Of a DNA stretch of 64,000 nt, positions 8,518 to 17,173 are shown in pieces; the stretch's first letter is position 1, and every line of letters starts with the position of its first letter. The notes beneath the pieces are model-generated. The model made no database searches and was not told where the DNA came from. It saw only the letters and a program-made list of their open reading frames with translations. This DNA is from Desulfocapsa sp050291935 (GTDB taxonomy: Bacteria; Desulfobacterota; Desulfobulbia; Desulfobulbales; Desulfocapsaceae). The position numbers and the translations under genes were made by a program. The stretch is taken from contig JBNKKR010000001.1 of assembly GCA_050291935.1 (NCBI GenBank), positions 62,001 to 126,000 on the forward strand. The letters are read 5' to 3'.

Positions 8518-9179
8518 CTTTTTTCTCCGACGATTTTCTTTGGTGGAATGTTTGAGAGCGCATATAACTTGACGCAACCAAAATAGTGGGCAGACATAAG
8601 GTTTACTTTGCCGGGGTTATAGCTTTCTAAAAATCCCTCAATTGCATCATGTCGCATCCAGTCCTGGTAGCAATGGTAATGGTCGATACCAGCCAGCCGT
8701 TCAACTATTTGAAAACAGAGTTTACTCATGACCAAAGAAACAATATCTTCCGGTGGTGTACAGTAGTCAGCCAGTAAAAGAACACCGTCTTGGGTGAGCA
8801 ATCTGCATGCTTCCTGGAAAATGGCCAGATGCTTGGATGCCGGCTTTTCGTGGAGCGCAAAGGTGATGATTGCAGCGTCGTATGAAGATGTTGGCAGGCC
8901 TGTGTTGCTGGCATCTTTTTCAAGATAATGGATAGAAGAAGGGCTTTTTTTTCTGGCCTGGTAGAGCATTGCCTGGGAAATATCGACACCGGTAAGGGTC
9001 ATATTTTCATTGCTTACATAGCGAAGCTGCATACCGGTCCCGCAGCAAAGATCGATCACATTCTTTGCCTTACAATGGTTGAGATAGGTACGAATGGCCT
9101 CATGGATATTCGTCAGCACTTTTGCAAACAGAAAATCATACACTTTCGCGCTGTTTTGGTAGTCATCTTTAGCTTGCAT
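8514..9179 (-). CDS. Class I SAM-dependent methyltransferase
   Basis: A 221-residue protein with the SAM-binding motif VIDLCCGTGMQLRY near residues 40-53. The acidic loop TGVDISQAML follows, and motif IV is around AAIITFALHEK. This resembles the Methyltransf_11/25 group (UbiE-like small-molecule methyltransferases). The substrate cannot be read from sequence. It is the first gene of a two-gene unit with the coupled SDR-like gene. It is divergent from the M16 protease gene. Confidence 0.88.
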   Translation of the reverse strand: MQAKDDYQNSAKVYDFLFAKVLTNIHEAIRTYLNHCKAKNVIDLCCGTGMQLRYVSNENMTLTGVDISQAMLYQARKKSPSSIHYLEKDASNTGLPTSSYDAAIITFALHEKPASKHLAIFQEACRLLTQDGVLLLADYCTPPEDIVSLVMSKLCFQIVERLAGIDHYHCYQDWMRHDAIEGFLESYNPGKVNLMSAHYFGCVKLYALSNIPPKKIVGEKR

Positions 9180-9352
9180 CTATTTCTTTTTGGAGGTGAA
9201 GGGGGGATAGAGTGTTTTCCTTATGGACTGTATGGGAGTTGATGTTTATAACTATTTCCAGGTTGTAAGCTATGGACCCAAAAGTAACATATTCTATAAT
9301 TTTCCTCCATATGCTCCATGGAAAAGAATTCGATTTTAGCCAAGGAAATATC

Positions 9353-12187
9353 ATGCATAATCGTAAAAAACGCTGTTTTTCCCTTTTAATAACAATTTGT
9401 TGTGCGCTTTTTCTCCCTCTGCTTGCTTCTGCCGACTGTTTATCGACTAAATGGCCCCAGGAAAAGGGCGATCTGATACCTGATCCGTCTATCACATATG
9501 GTCGTCTTGATAATGGTTTTCGTTATGTGCTCAAGAAAAACAAAGAACCTGAAAACCGGGTGGCCATGTCGCTGTATGTACAGGCAGGTTCTTTACATGA
9601 AGATGACGATCAACGGGGAATAGCACATTTTCTGGAGCATATGCTGTTCAATGGTTCCGTTCATTTTCGGCCCGGTGAACTGGTGAACTACTTTCAGTCC
9701 ATAGGGATGAGCTTTGGCGGTGATACAAATGCGCATACCGGCTATGACGAGACGGTATATGATATTATTTTACCGGACGGATCAAAAGAGGATGTGGAGA
9801 AGGGGTTGTTGGTACTTGCTGATTACGCAAGGGGGGCTTCGTTACTTCCCCGGGAAATAGAACGGGAGCGGGGAGTTATTTTGGCTGAGAAACGGAGTCG
9901 TGATTCGGCGGCCTATCGTGCCCATATTGATGAGCTCAATTTCAGTATGCGGGGAACCAGAGTCCCTGAACGGGTTATTATCGGAATCCTTGAGACCATC
10001 AATGGTGTGGACCACGACATTATGAAGCGTTTTTACGACGCCTGGTATAGACCTGATAATATGGTGCTGGTAATGGTTGGTGATTTTAATCAGCAGATGG
10101 TTGTGCCATTAATTAGGGAGAAATTTGAAGCTTTGCAAGCAGCCGGTGCACCGCCAGTCTGTCCTGATCTTGGACAACTTGTAGAGAATAAGAATCCGGA
10201 ATTTTATTATCATTTTGAAAGGGAGATGGGGCATGCCGAAATCGGTATTGAGACCCATTGGAACAGTCAGCCTCAAAATGACTCCGCACTACTAGAAAAA
10301 GAGGAGCTGGAGAAATATCTCGGGGTGATGATTGTTCAGCATCGCCTTGATGAACTGGCAAAGAGAAGAGATGTCCCATTTAGATCGGCCAAAATGTATG
10401 CTGGAACTTTTTTAAATCGTTTTTCTTATGGAGAACTAAGCGCAAGTTGTGAACCTGATAAATGGGGGCCAAGTCTAACCCTGCTTGAAAACAGTTTACG
10501 ACAGGTGTTGAAGTATGGTTTTAGCGATGCGGAATTTTCCCGGGTGAAAAAGGAGTTAATGGTTTCTTTAGACTCAGCAGTGCTTACTCAAAAGAGTAGA
10601 AATTCAAAGGAACTTGCATCAGATATCATTCGTTCTTTAAATGAAAATAGAGTGATGCGTTCACCAGAACAGGAAAGGGCTTTCTTTGCTACAATCCTTG
10701 ACAGCATGAAACGAAGCGATGTGGAGAAAGCGTTTCGCGCCATATGGGATCATCCAAGTCGCCTGGTGAAGCTTAATGGGAAAAGTGTAGTAGAAGAAGA
10801 GTCACCATTACAGGCCATTGCAAAAACGTATAAAGAGGCTGCACTAAAAGAGGTGTCGCCATTTGAGCAGGCAACAGCGATACATTTTCCCTACTTGTTC
10901 CTTACGCCTTCTGTTGCACAACCGATTATTTCTTCTGATAACTTTACAGATATTGAGAGTAAAAGGGTTGTTTTTGCCAATGGTGTTATCCTCAACTATA
11001 AAAAGACCGATTTTCAGGAAAATGAAGTACAGGTTGTTATGGATTTTGGCCTTGGCAAGAGTGGGGCCCCTGTTCCCGGTTTAGCCATGCTTGCAGATGC
11101 TGTTATCCCTCAGTCAGGTACAGGAAAGCTCTCGGCTGAGGATATGGAAAAAATATTGTCTTCTTCAAGTGTTAAAACGAATTTTCATGTGGGGGCATCC
11201 GCCTTTGAATGGCAAACTACCAGTTTAAATATGGATCTTGAACGGAGCTTTCAGCTTTGCCAACACCTTTTGGCAGATCCTGGAGTTGATAAAGACGCTT
11301 TTGCCATGGAGAAAGAGCGGTTAAAACTGCATTATGACGCCCTTGCCGGTGATGTCCGTGGAATTATGCAACAAAAGGGAAGTCGGTTCTTGGCAGGAGG
11401 AAATCCGTTCTTTGGTATTCCGAACTGGAATGAAATTTCAACGATTGACCATAAACAGCTTGAGCACTGGTTTGTACCGGCTGCAAAAAGCGGATCCCTT
11501 GAGGTGTCAGTTGTTGGTGATTTTGATGAAGATCAGATGCTGAAGATTGCCACAAAGTATTTTGCGGCTCTTCCCAAACGGATGACACAGACGAAAAAGG
11601 AAAATACAGCCACTTTCCCTGCAGGGCAAACACTTGCCCTGACAGTACCTTCTTCCATCGACAAGGCTCTGCTGGTCGTTGCCTGGAAAACCGATGATTT
11701 CTGGGATATTAGCCGCACCAGAGGACTGCATCTATTGGCTGAGATCTTTCAAGACAAGTTGCGGGAAGTTGTTCGTGAAAAACTTGGAGCCACCTATTCC
11801 CCCCAAGTTTATAATATTTCAAGCAGAACCTATAAAGGATACGGTGTATTACAAGCTGTGTTGCTTATTGATCCTGAACAAATTGAACGTGTCAAAAAGG
11901 AAGTTCTATTGATTGCGGAAAAAGTACATGGGGGAGAATTTGGTGAGAAGGAACTCAAGCGGATCAAAGGGCCGATGCTAACTTCACTAAAAGATATGGT
12001 AATGAGCAATCGCTACTGGATCGGCTCGGTACTCTCCCTCTCAGAGCGGTACCCACAGCAACTTAGCTGGCCGTTAACCATATTGCCTGCATTTGCAAAT
12101 ATGAGCCTTGATGATATAAAATTACTTGGTAGAGCCTATTTGTCGCCTGATAAGGCAGCAGTTGTCACTGTTGTGCCAAGTAAGTGA
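9353..12187 (+). CDS. Secreted M16-family zinc protease (PqqL/pitrilysin type)
   Basis: About 944 residues from the ATG at 9353, which follows an AAGGAA ribosome-binding site and gives a signal peptide (RKKRCFSLLITICCALFLPLLASA). A longer in-frame start at 9272 would put non-signal sequence in front, and a TATAAT at 9295-9300 lies inside it. The inverted zinc motif is HFLEH (residues 92-96), with a third ligand near Glu172. The length fits two M16 core domains plus two inactive M16_C domains, as in periplasmic PqqL-like proteases. It probably degrades peptides in the periplasm. No pqq genes are nearby, so a cofactor role is not implied. Confidence 0.92.
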   Translation: MHNRKKRCFSLLITICCALFLPLLASADCLSTKWPQEKGDLIPDPSITYGRLDNGFRYVLKKNKEPENRVAMSLYVQAGSLHEDDDQRGIAHFLEHMLFNGSVHFRPGELVNYFQSIGMSFGGDTNAHTGYDETVYDIILPDGSKEDVEKGLLVLADYARGASLLPREIERERGVILAEKRSRDSAAYRAHIDELNFSMRGTRVPERVIIGILETINGVDHDIMKRFYDAWYRPDNMVLVMVGDFNQQMVVPLIREKFEALQAAGAPPVCPDLGQLVENKNPEFYYHFEREMGHAEIGIETHWNSQPQNDSALLEKEELEKYLGVMIVQHRLDELAKRRDVPFRSAKMYAGTFLNRFSYGELSASCEPDKWGPSLTLLENSLRQVLKYGFSDAEFSRVKKELMVSLDSAVLTQKSRNSKELASDIIRSLNENRVMRSPEQERAFFATILDSMKRSDVEKAFRAIWDHPSRLVKLNGKSVVEEESPLQAIAKTYKEAALKEVSPFEQATAIHFPYLFLTPSVAQPIISSDNFTDIESKRVVFANGVILNYKKTDFQENEVQVVMDFGLGKSGAPVPGLAMLADAVIPQSGTGKLSAEDMEKILSSSSVKTNFHVGASAFEWQTTSLNMDLERSFQLCQHLLADPGVDKDAFAMEKERLKLHYDALAGDVRGIMQQKGSRFLAGGNPFFGIPNWNEISTIDHKQLEHWFVPAAKSGSLEVSVVGDFDEDQMLKIATKYFAALPKRMTQTKKENTATFPAGQTLALTVPSSIDKALLVVAWKTDDFWDISRTRGLHLLAEIFQDKLREVVREKLGATYSPQVYNISSRTYKGYGVLQAVLLIDPEQIERVKKEVLLIAEKVHGGEFGEKELKRIKGPMLTSLKDMVMSNRYWIGSVLSLSERYPQQLSWPLTILPAFANMSLDDIKLLGRAYLSPDKAAVVTVVPSK

Positions 12188-12388
12188 TGCCACGGTTTAA
12201 AGAGCAATTGGCACAATTTAGCTGTCTTAGTGTAATCCGCATCGGAAACGACCAGTTCGGGGACAATATTTATGATTGATGCATCCTTCGGGCAAGTCTC
12301 AGATGTCCTCGAACTTTGTAAAAGTAGTGCACAGTGAAGCATTTTTTTTGGATCGTGTGTTCAATATAGACAAAAGTGATCCATTGGA

Positions 12389-12403
12389 TTACATTTCGTG
12401 TAA
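12389..12403. promoter_or_regulatory. Candidate operator of the toxin-antitoxin genes
   Basis: The inverted repeat TTACA-TTTCG-TGTAA ends 3 bp before the toxin ATG. Its position fits autorepression by the XRE antitoxin. The arms are short, so this is a weak call. The rest of 12188-12405 shows nothing recognisable. Confidence 0.35.
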
Positions 12404-12405
12404 AT

Positions 12406-12744
12406 ATGATTACCATAGTTGAGTTGCCTGAGTTCATCAAACAAGCAAAGAAGATTTTTAGCGAGCCATTACGGGAAAGCCTTATTAACTACCTTGCTGC
12501 CCATCCAAAGGCCGGTATCATCATGGAAGGTACGGTTGGGTTAAGAAAAATCCGATGGCAAAGAGAGGGGGGAGGAAAGAGTGGTGGAGGGAGAGTTGTT
12601 TATTATTATTACAGTGATCACTATCCACTTTTTTTAATAACGGCCTTTAAAAAAGGAAATAAAAGCAACCTTTCGAAAGGGGAAAGAAATGAACTCGCAA
12701 AGCTAGCTCGTATATTAATTGAAACATATGGAGAAAAATCATGA
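12406..12744 (+). CDS. RelE/HigB-type toxin of a type II toxin-antitoxin system
   Basis: A 112-residue protein whose core (GLRKIRWQREGGGKSGGGRV followed by YYYYSDHYPLFLITAFKKG) is the typical RelE/HigB-2 group pattern, an mRNA interferase expected to cleave ribosome-bound mRNA. The start at 12406 (MITIVELPEF) fits the family better than the in-frame ATG at 12376. The 3' end overlaps the antitoxin gene by four bases (ATGA at 12741-12744). Toxin before antitoxin is the usual order for this subgroup (higBA-like). Confidence 0.9.
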   Translation: MITIVELPEFIKQAKKIFSEPLRESLINYLAAHPKAGIIMEGTVGLRKIRWQREGGGKSGGGRVVYYYYSDHYPLFLITAFKKGNKSNLSKGERNELAKLARILIETYGEKS

Positions 12745-13031
12745 GTTCATCATTTGCAAGCATTAAACAAGGTTTGGTAGAGGCAATTGATTTTGCCAAA
12801 GGAGCAAAAGGTAAAGCTGTTGTTCATGAATTTTCTCCTGTGGATGTAAAAGCTGTCAGGGAGAATATTGGTATGAGTCAACCAGAATTTGCTTCAGCAT
12901 TTGGTATTAGTCTTGGGACACTTCGCCATTGGGAACGTGGTGACAGAAAACCGCGTGGTCCTGCTCTTGTATTGCTCAATGTGGTCAAAAAAAATCCTGC
13001 TGCTGTCTTAAATGCTTTGTCTGTCGTTTAG
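12741..13031 (+). CDS. XRE-family antitoxin (HigA/NadS-like)
   Basis: A 96-residue protein with a C-terminal helix-turn-helix (IGMSQPEFASAFGISLGTLRHWERGDRKP, roughly residues 43-71; the recognition helix includes LGTLRHWE). The N-terminal part (SIKQGLVEAIDFAKGAK) is characteristic of NadS/HigA-2 antitoxins. It should neutralise the adjacent toxin and repress the pair. The start is translationally coupled to the toxin stop. Confidence 0.9.
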   Translation: MSSSFASIKQGLVEAIDFAKGAKGKAVVHEFSPVDVKAVRENIGMSQPEFASAFGISLGTLRHWERGDRKPRGPALVLLNVVKKNPAAVLNALSVV

Positions 13032-13132
13032 CATCGGATAAACCACACAAGTTTAATAATATCCTATAGCAATGAGGGGCCCCTTCCTCAAAGGATTCTC
13101 TTGGCTAATATGCTAGACTTTAAAGCATAACC

Positions 13133-13462
13133 TTATTTGTTAACATAACTTTCAATTCGCTTTTGCCGTAGATAAAGAAATAGTGGTAAGCCAAGAGAGA
13201 CTCCAATTGCCAGGGTTGCAACCACTGGAATCCATAGATTGGGTATACTAAGCCGTTTGCCTTCGGCAAAGATGAAAACAAATAATACCATGGCGGAAAT
13301 AATTACATCCATGCCAAAAAAGCCACCTATTTTTGTTGAAAAGAGTTCTTGAAAGAAAAGCGGAATATTAAGACCATTTTCAATAACCCACGGAACGAAC
13401 TGAGAGAATGGCAATAATACACCGAGTATACATAATAGTAAGAATGTTGTTTTTAAATTCAT
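13133..13462 (-). CDS. DUF2834-like membrane protein
   Basis: A 109-residue protein with three hydrophobic segments (TFLLLCILGVLLPFSQFVPW; DVIISAMVLFVFIFAEG; LWIPVVATLAIGVSLGLPLF) and a basic C-terminus. The first-helix/PFSQFVPW pattern and spacing resemble the DUF2834 family, whose function is unknown. An in-frame GTG at 13468 is possible, but the AAGGTGG ribosome-binding site overlaps it and favours the ATG at 13462. The 84-bp repeat lies about 90 bp upstream in the same orientation. Confidence 0.75.
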   Translation of the reverse strand: MNLKTTFLLLCILGVLLPFSQFVPWVIENGLNIPLFFQELFSTKIGGFFGMDVIISAMVLFVFIFAEGKRLSIPNLWIPVVATLAIGVSLGLPLFLYLRQKRIESYVNK

Positions 13463-13554
13463 GGCCACCTTCTTTCTTGAAACGATTGTCTACGCTTTAA
13501 ATCTTTTTCACTGCCCGTTGAAAAATAGAATGTCTTGATGGTGCATACACTATT

Positions 13555-13638
13555 TATACCGCCAGTCCACTCTTCTTAGTACCACCATGAGTGGCATAAG
13601 TTTCGTACGGGCAGGCAAGCTGCTCAACTCAGCTTTAA
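13555..13638 (-). repeat. 84-bp dispersed repeat, copy B
   Basis: The reverse complement of this stretch matches 31709-31792 with 7 differences in 84 positions and no gaps (about 92% identity). On the minus strand it can form a small hairpin AGCTG-AGTTGAG-CAGCT near its 5' end and a second one GCCAC-TCATG-GTGGT in the middle. Of the two copies only this one lies upstream of a gene on its own strand (DUF2834). Function unknown. Confidence 0.85.
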
Positions 13639-13722
13639 ATATAAACTCAACATGTTATCCATTGTCAATGGAGGACTGCTCAAAAGAAAAGAAATTTTTT
13701 TACACTTAGCTATCTTATCCTT

Positions 13723-13750
13723 TTGAATCTTCGTTATTTTTTGATAGAAT
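13723..13750 (+). promoter_or_regulatory. Probable promoter of the IdeS-like protease gene
   Basis: TTGAAT (13723-13728), a 16-bp spacer and TAGAAT (13745-13750). The implied leader is about 105 nt. Confidence 0.4.
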
Positions 13751-13862
13751 ATTTTTAATGGAGAGACGAGATTGAACCTGTAAAAAATGCTAACCAAATG
13801 TGGGTTGTTCAGTTGGCAGATAGGTTGTTCATTTTTGTTAAAATTAGTAAGGTGTTGGAGGG

Positions 13863-14678
13863 ATGATGAAGTATAGATTTTATGCAAAGGTGGCGGTGTT
13901 GAGTATTGCCGGATTGTTTATCACTCATTCTGCTTATGGAACAGCATATTTTGGGTATGATGATTATGGCGGGACCTGGCATGACGCTAACAAAACAGCC
14001 AGCAATACAGAAGACGATTTGATGTGTTGGGCTGCCGCCACAGCCAACGTCCTGGCGTATACTGGATGGGGATATCCGTCAGGTGCGGGTCTCTCCAACA
14101 CAGACCAAATTTTCTCCTATTATCAGGATCACTGGACCGATCAGGGGGGAAATATCTATTATGGTGTTGATTGGTGGTTTGACGGTGTTAATAATACACA
14201 GGGAGTGAGTGGCTGGTCCCAGGTTGACAATCCCGGCGGTGGTTTTTACACCGGCGAAAGTGTATACGACTATCAGCTCTGGTCTGGGAGCGATACATAT
14301 GCATTACAAAATATAGATTATCTGCTTACAGAGGGATATGGTGTCGGTATTTCAATAACCGGCCCTTCAGGGCATGCGGTAACAGCCTGGGGCTATGAGT
14401 ATGATGATCTTGGAGACTATACAGGTATATATCTTACCGATTCTGATGATGGTGTAAATAGTCTCATGTATTACGATCTTTCTTTTACTTCAGACCGTTG
14501 GTACCTCGAGGACTATTTCGGTTGGGGAAGTGATAATGGTGGCTACTATATTACAGAGGTTTATGGCCTTGATATTATGGAGGGGATCCACGCCCCTGTT
14601 CCCGAACCAGCAACACTACTCATCTTCGGTACAGGTTTAGTGGCCCTTGCAGGCTCCAGGCGCCGTAGAAAAAAATAA
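13863..14678 (+). CDS. Secreted IdeS-like (peptidase C66-type) cysteine protease with PEP-CTERM sorting signal
   Basis: A 271-residue protein with signal peptide to about AYG26 and a C-terminal exosortase signal: VPEPATL, a hydrophobic helix and an RRRRKK tail. Between them lies a papain-like fold whose motifs match the streptococcal immunoglobulin protease IdeS. Cys55 is in EDDLMCWAAATAN, Lys44 lies upstream in ANKTA, His171 is in GHAVTAWGYEYD, and Asp193 and Asp195 are in YLTDSDD. The His-to-Asp spacings (22 and 24) equal those recalled for IdeS (His262, Asp284, Asp286). It should be exported, then processed or anchored by an exosortase encoded elsewhere. The ATG at 13866 has better spacing from GGAGGG and may be the true start. 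Substrate unknown. Confidence 0.85.
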   Translation: MMKYRFYAKVAVLSIAGLFITHSAYGTAYFGYDDYGGTWHDANKTASNTEDDLMCWAAATANVLAYTGWGYPSGAGLSNTDQIFSYYQDHWTDQGGNIYYGVDWWFDGVNNTQGVSGWSQVDNPGGGFYTGESVYDYQLWSGSDTYALQNIDYLLTEGYGVGISITGPSGHAVTAWGYEYDDLGDYTGIYLTDSDDGVNSLMYYDLSFTSDRWYLEDYFGWGSDNGGYYITEVYGLDIMEGIHAPVPEPATLLIFGTGLVALAGSRRRRKK

Positions 14679-14708
14679 AGTTCTCCTCAAAATTTTTTTC
14701 TCCCAATG

Positions 14709-14740
14709 GGCAGAATCACCTTCGTGATTCTGCCTTTTTT
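14709..14740 (+). terminator. Rho-independent terminator after the IdeS-like gene
   Basis: A perfect 11-bp stem (GGCAGAATCAC / GTGATTCTGCC) with a CTTC tetraloop, followed by six T residues. Confidence 0.92.
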
Positions 14741-14925
14741 GTTTCCTTCATAAATATTCTGCATTTCCAGCTAAAAATAAATTATGATTTGCAATGTTAG
14801 GAAAAAAGGATACAGTGTTTCTGACTTGGTTGCGTATGGCAAGACGCTGATATCTACTGAAAATTGTGCCAGCGTGCTTCTAACGTCTTGAATTAGAATG
14901 CTAATCTTAAAGTTAAGGGAACAGG

Positions 14926-15378
14926 ATGCATTGGACAAGGATAGTTTTTGCAACACTTCTTGCTGCAGCGATGGGATTTTTAATCCACGTGCTCTACGGG
15001 CAAGGGATTGCCATTGAATATGTGCAGAAAGCAGCAGAAAATGGCCAGCTTAACGGTGTTATTATGCAACCGTATCCAAAATGGGTGGTCGTCTGGGCGT
15101 ATTGTACCGCATTATTGCAGGCATTTGGCAAGGTTTTTGTCTATATCCTGATACAAGACAAGTTGTGGTGCCGAAATAAGATAATCAAAGGCGCACTCTT
15201 TGGCGTGTTGCTCTTATTTGTGAGTGATGATCTGTTACGGATGCCAATCATGGGTATTGTAACCGGCAATCCTTTTGATGTTGTGGTTGTTCAAAGTTTT
15301 GAAAAATGGATTTTGTACCCTGCCATGGGAGTTTTGATTGCGCTCTTTGCTCCAAAGCATTTGTTTTTTAACAATTAA
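14926..15378 (+). CDS. Small integral membrane protein of unknown function
   Basis: A 150-residue protein with about four hydrophobic segments: IVFATLLAAAMGFLIHVLYG, WVVVWAYCTALLQAFGKVFVY, IKGALFGVLLLFVSDDLL and KWILYPAMGVLIALFAP. No family was recognised. AAGGGA is placed well ahead of the ATG. It is bounded upstream by the strong terminator at 14709-14740, so it has its own transcription. The second membrane-protein gene follows 111 bp downstream on the same strand and could be co-transcribed. Confidence 0.7.
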   Translation: MHWTRIVFATLLAAAMGFLIHVLYGQGIAIEYVQKAAENGQLNGVIMQPYPKWVVVWAYCTALLQAFGKVFVYILIQDKLWCRNKIIKGALFGVLLLFVSDDLLRMPIMGIVTGNPFDVVVVQSFEKWILYPAMGVLIALFAPKHLFFNN

Positions 15379-15489
15379 AGAAAAATAAATCTGTCTCCCG
15401 CTTAAAAAGCTATGAAAAAAATTCAGTCCCCTATCATCGGAGCCGTTAACTTTGCTAAAACTCTAAACTCCAGTTTTAGGTGAAATCAA

Positions 15490-15999
15490 ATGACCATAGA
15501 ACGAAAAATTGCCAAGGTATTCAATCTGACCGATGAAAATTGGATGAAACATGCAAACCCCATCAGCGTCTGGACGAGGTATTCTGTTCTGCCAGTTATC
15601 GTTATTGCTTTTTGGAGCAGGGTTTGGATTGGTTGGTGGTGCTTGATTCCGGGGGGGATATCTCTTCTGTGGATGTTTTTTAATCCTGTTCTTTTTAAAA
15701 AACCAAAATCGACAAAAAACTGGGCATCAAAGGCGGTTCTTGGTGAACGCGTTTATCTAAACAGAGACAAAGTGAAAATCCCGGCCCACCACAATGTGTC
15801 TTTGCATGCCATTTTAAATGGGATATCTTCCCTGGGATTACTTTTAGCTATCTGGGCAACTGTTTATTATTCAATTTGGGGGGCAGTTCTGGGCGTTATA
15901 ATGGCATACCTTGGTAAAAGTTGGTTCTTAGATCGTATGGTATGGTTATACGAAGATATGAAAAGTGAAAGTAAAACATATAGTAGTTGGGAGTACTGA
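15490..15999 (+). CDS. Membrane protein with HANPxSVWTR motif (DUF6653-like)
   Basis: A 169-residue protein with a short conserved-looking motif (NWMKHANPISVWTRY, residues 17-31). A pair of membrane helices follows (VLPVIVIAFWSRVWIGWWCLI; ISLLWMFFNPVLF). A loop with GERVYLNRDK is next, then a second helix pair around ISSLGLLLAIWATVYYSI, and the end is FLDRMVWLYEDM. This layout matches the uncharacterised family I know as DUF6653; that assignment is from memory. AGGTGA precedes the ATG. Confidence 0.7.
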   Translation: MTIERKIAKVFNLTDENWMKHANPISVWTRYSVLPVIVIAFWSRVWIGWWCLIPGGISLLWMFFNPVLFKKPKSTKNWASKAVLGERVYLNRDKVKIPAHHNVSLHAILNGISSLGLLLAIWATVYYSIWGAVLGVIMAYLGKSWFLDRMVWLYEDMKSESKTYSSWEY

Positions 16000-16138
16000 A
16001 CAGTCAACAAACCAGTCGTAAAGGAAAATTGTACTGGCACTGGCCGGCAAAGGGACGTCTATAGTAGAGTGCACCAGATTATGTTATATGGTGGAGCGGT
16101 AGTTAACAGACTGATACATAGAGTGGATTTTATAAATA

Positions 16139-17143
16139 ATGCAGCTAGAAATTGTTGACCATATTCCGGAAAAGCTATTGGCTGTGCCAGCCAATCAATT
16201 ATATCAATTTTTGAGGGCTCCCACTCTGTTTCACTTGTCCGGTCAGCAGAGTAAACGCTTATTTATTTCGGTACTGTTGCACGGCAATGAGACCTCCGGC
16301 TGGGAGGCAGTACGCCAATATCTAAAGCTATATAAAAACAAGCTTTTGCCACGTTCAATTTCACTGTTTATTGGTAATATTCAGGCGGCCCGGTATGGTA
16401 AACGTGTGCTTGATCATCAACAGGACTATAATCGGTCGTGGAGTACTGAGCAGTCGGATAATTTGACCGAAGAGCAAGACCTGATGCGACAAGTTATAGT
16501 GGAAATGAGCCGATTACCCCTATTTGCCAGTATTGATTTACACAATAATACCGGTTTAAATCCGTATTATTCATGTATTAACCATAGACAAAATGAATTT
16601 TATCATCTTGCTTGGCTCTTTAGCCGTACGGCAGTGTATTTTACTCAGCCCAATACACTGCAATCCATGGCATTCTCCAGGTTTTGTCCAGCAGTTACCC
16701 TGGAATGTGGTCAGCCAGGTAAAAGTTCGGGTGTGGATTATATCATGAGCTATCTGGACAAAGTGATGGCTTTGACACAACTTTCATCGCAACCTACGGG
16801 TGCTGATGAGATGCATCTGTACCGTATCGTAGCAACTGTGAAAATTCCACCACAGGTCAGCTTTGGCTTTAACAAAAATAATGTGCAACTTAGCCTTAAC
16901 GAGGATCTCGAAAGGTATAACTTCAGGCTATTGGCAGCCAATAGTCATTGGGGTGAGGTAGGCAAAGAGGCAGAGGCTTTGGATGTGACGGATGAACAGG
17001 GCAATAAGGTGTTCTCCGACTATTTTACAATAGAACAATCCAGGCTTTACAACAACAAAGAATGTATACCTGCCATGATTACCACAGATGAGAAGGTTAT
17101 CCGCCAGGACTGTCTTTGTTATCTTATGCAACGTCTGTTGTAG
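16139..17143 (+). CDS. M14-like zinc hydrolase (succinylglutamate desuccinylase/aspartoacylase group)
   Basis: A 334-residue protein. Zinc ligands His48 and Glu51 stand in LLHGNETSGW, His135 in IDLHNNTG, and the candidate catalytic Glu189 in LECGQPG. These are the hallmarks of the AstE/AspA branch of peptidase family M14, which removes acyl or amino acid groups from small molecules. About 100 C-terminal residues form a separate region (FGFNKNNVQLSLNEDLERYN onward) that may be the beta-barrel domain seen in this branch. No arginine-succinyl pathway genes are adjacent, so the substrate is open. It is convergent with the amidotransferase gene. Confidence 0.85.
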   Translation: MQLEIVDHIPEKLLAVPANQLYQFLRAPTLFHLSGQQSKRLFISVLLHGNETSGWEAVRQYLKLYKNKLLPRSISLFIGNIQAARYGKRVLDHQQDYNRSWSTEQSDNLTEEQDLMRQVIVEMSRLPLFASIDLHNNTGLNPYYSCINHRQNEFYHLAWLFSRTAVYFTQPNTLQSMAFSRFCPAVTLECGQPGKSSGVDYIMSYLDKVMALTQLSSQPTGADEMHLYRIVATVKIPPQVSFGFNKNNVQLSLNEDLERYNFRLLAANSHWGEVGKEAEALDVTDEQGNKVFSDYFTIEQSRLYNNKECIPAMITTDEKVIRQDCLCYLMQRLL

Positions 17144-17173
17144 CTTGACCCCAGGTGATATATAGTGCCCTGG

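Larger units (their letters stand above)
13463..13862. other. Intergenic region holding the 84-bp repeat and the protease promoter
   Basis: A 400-bp divergent region between the DUF2834 gene and the IdeS-like gene. It contains repeat copy B (13555-13638) and a promoter at 13723-13750. No gene was recognised in it. Confidence 0.6.

Noticed and set aside
9272..9352. Earlier start for the M16 protease
   Set aside because: It contains a perfect TATAAT and would place a non-signal sequence in front of the clear signal peptide.
12188..12375. Possible tRNA or small RNA between the M16 protease and the toxin
   Set aside because: No cloverleaf, no T-loop sequence and no terminator could be found.
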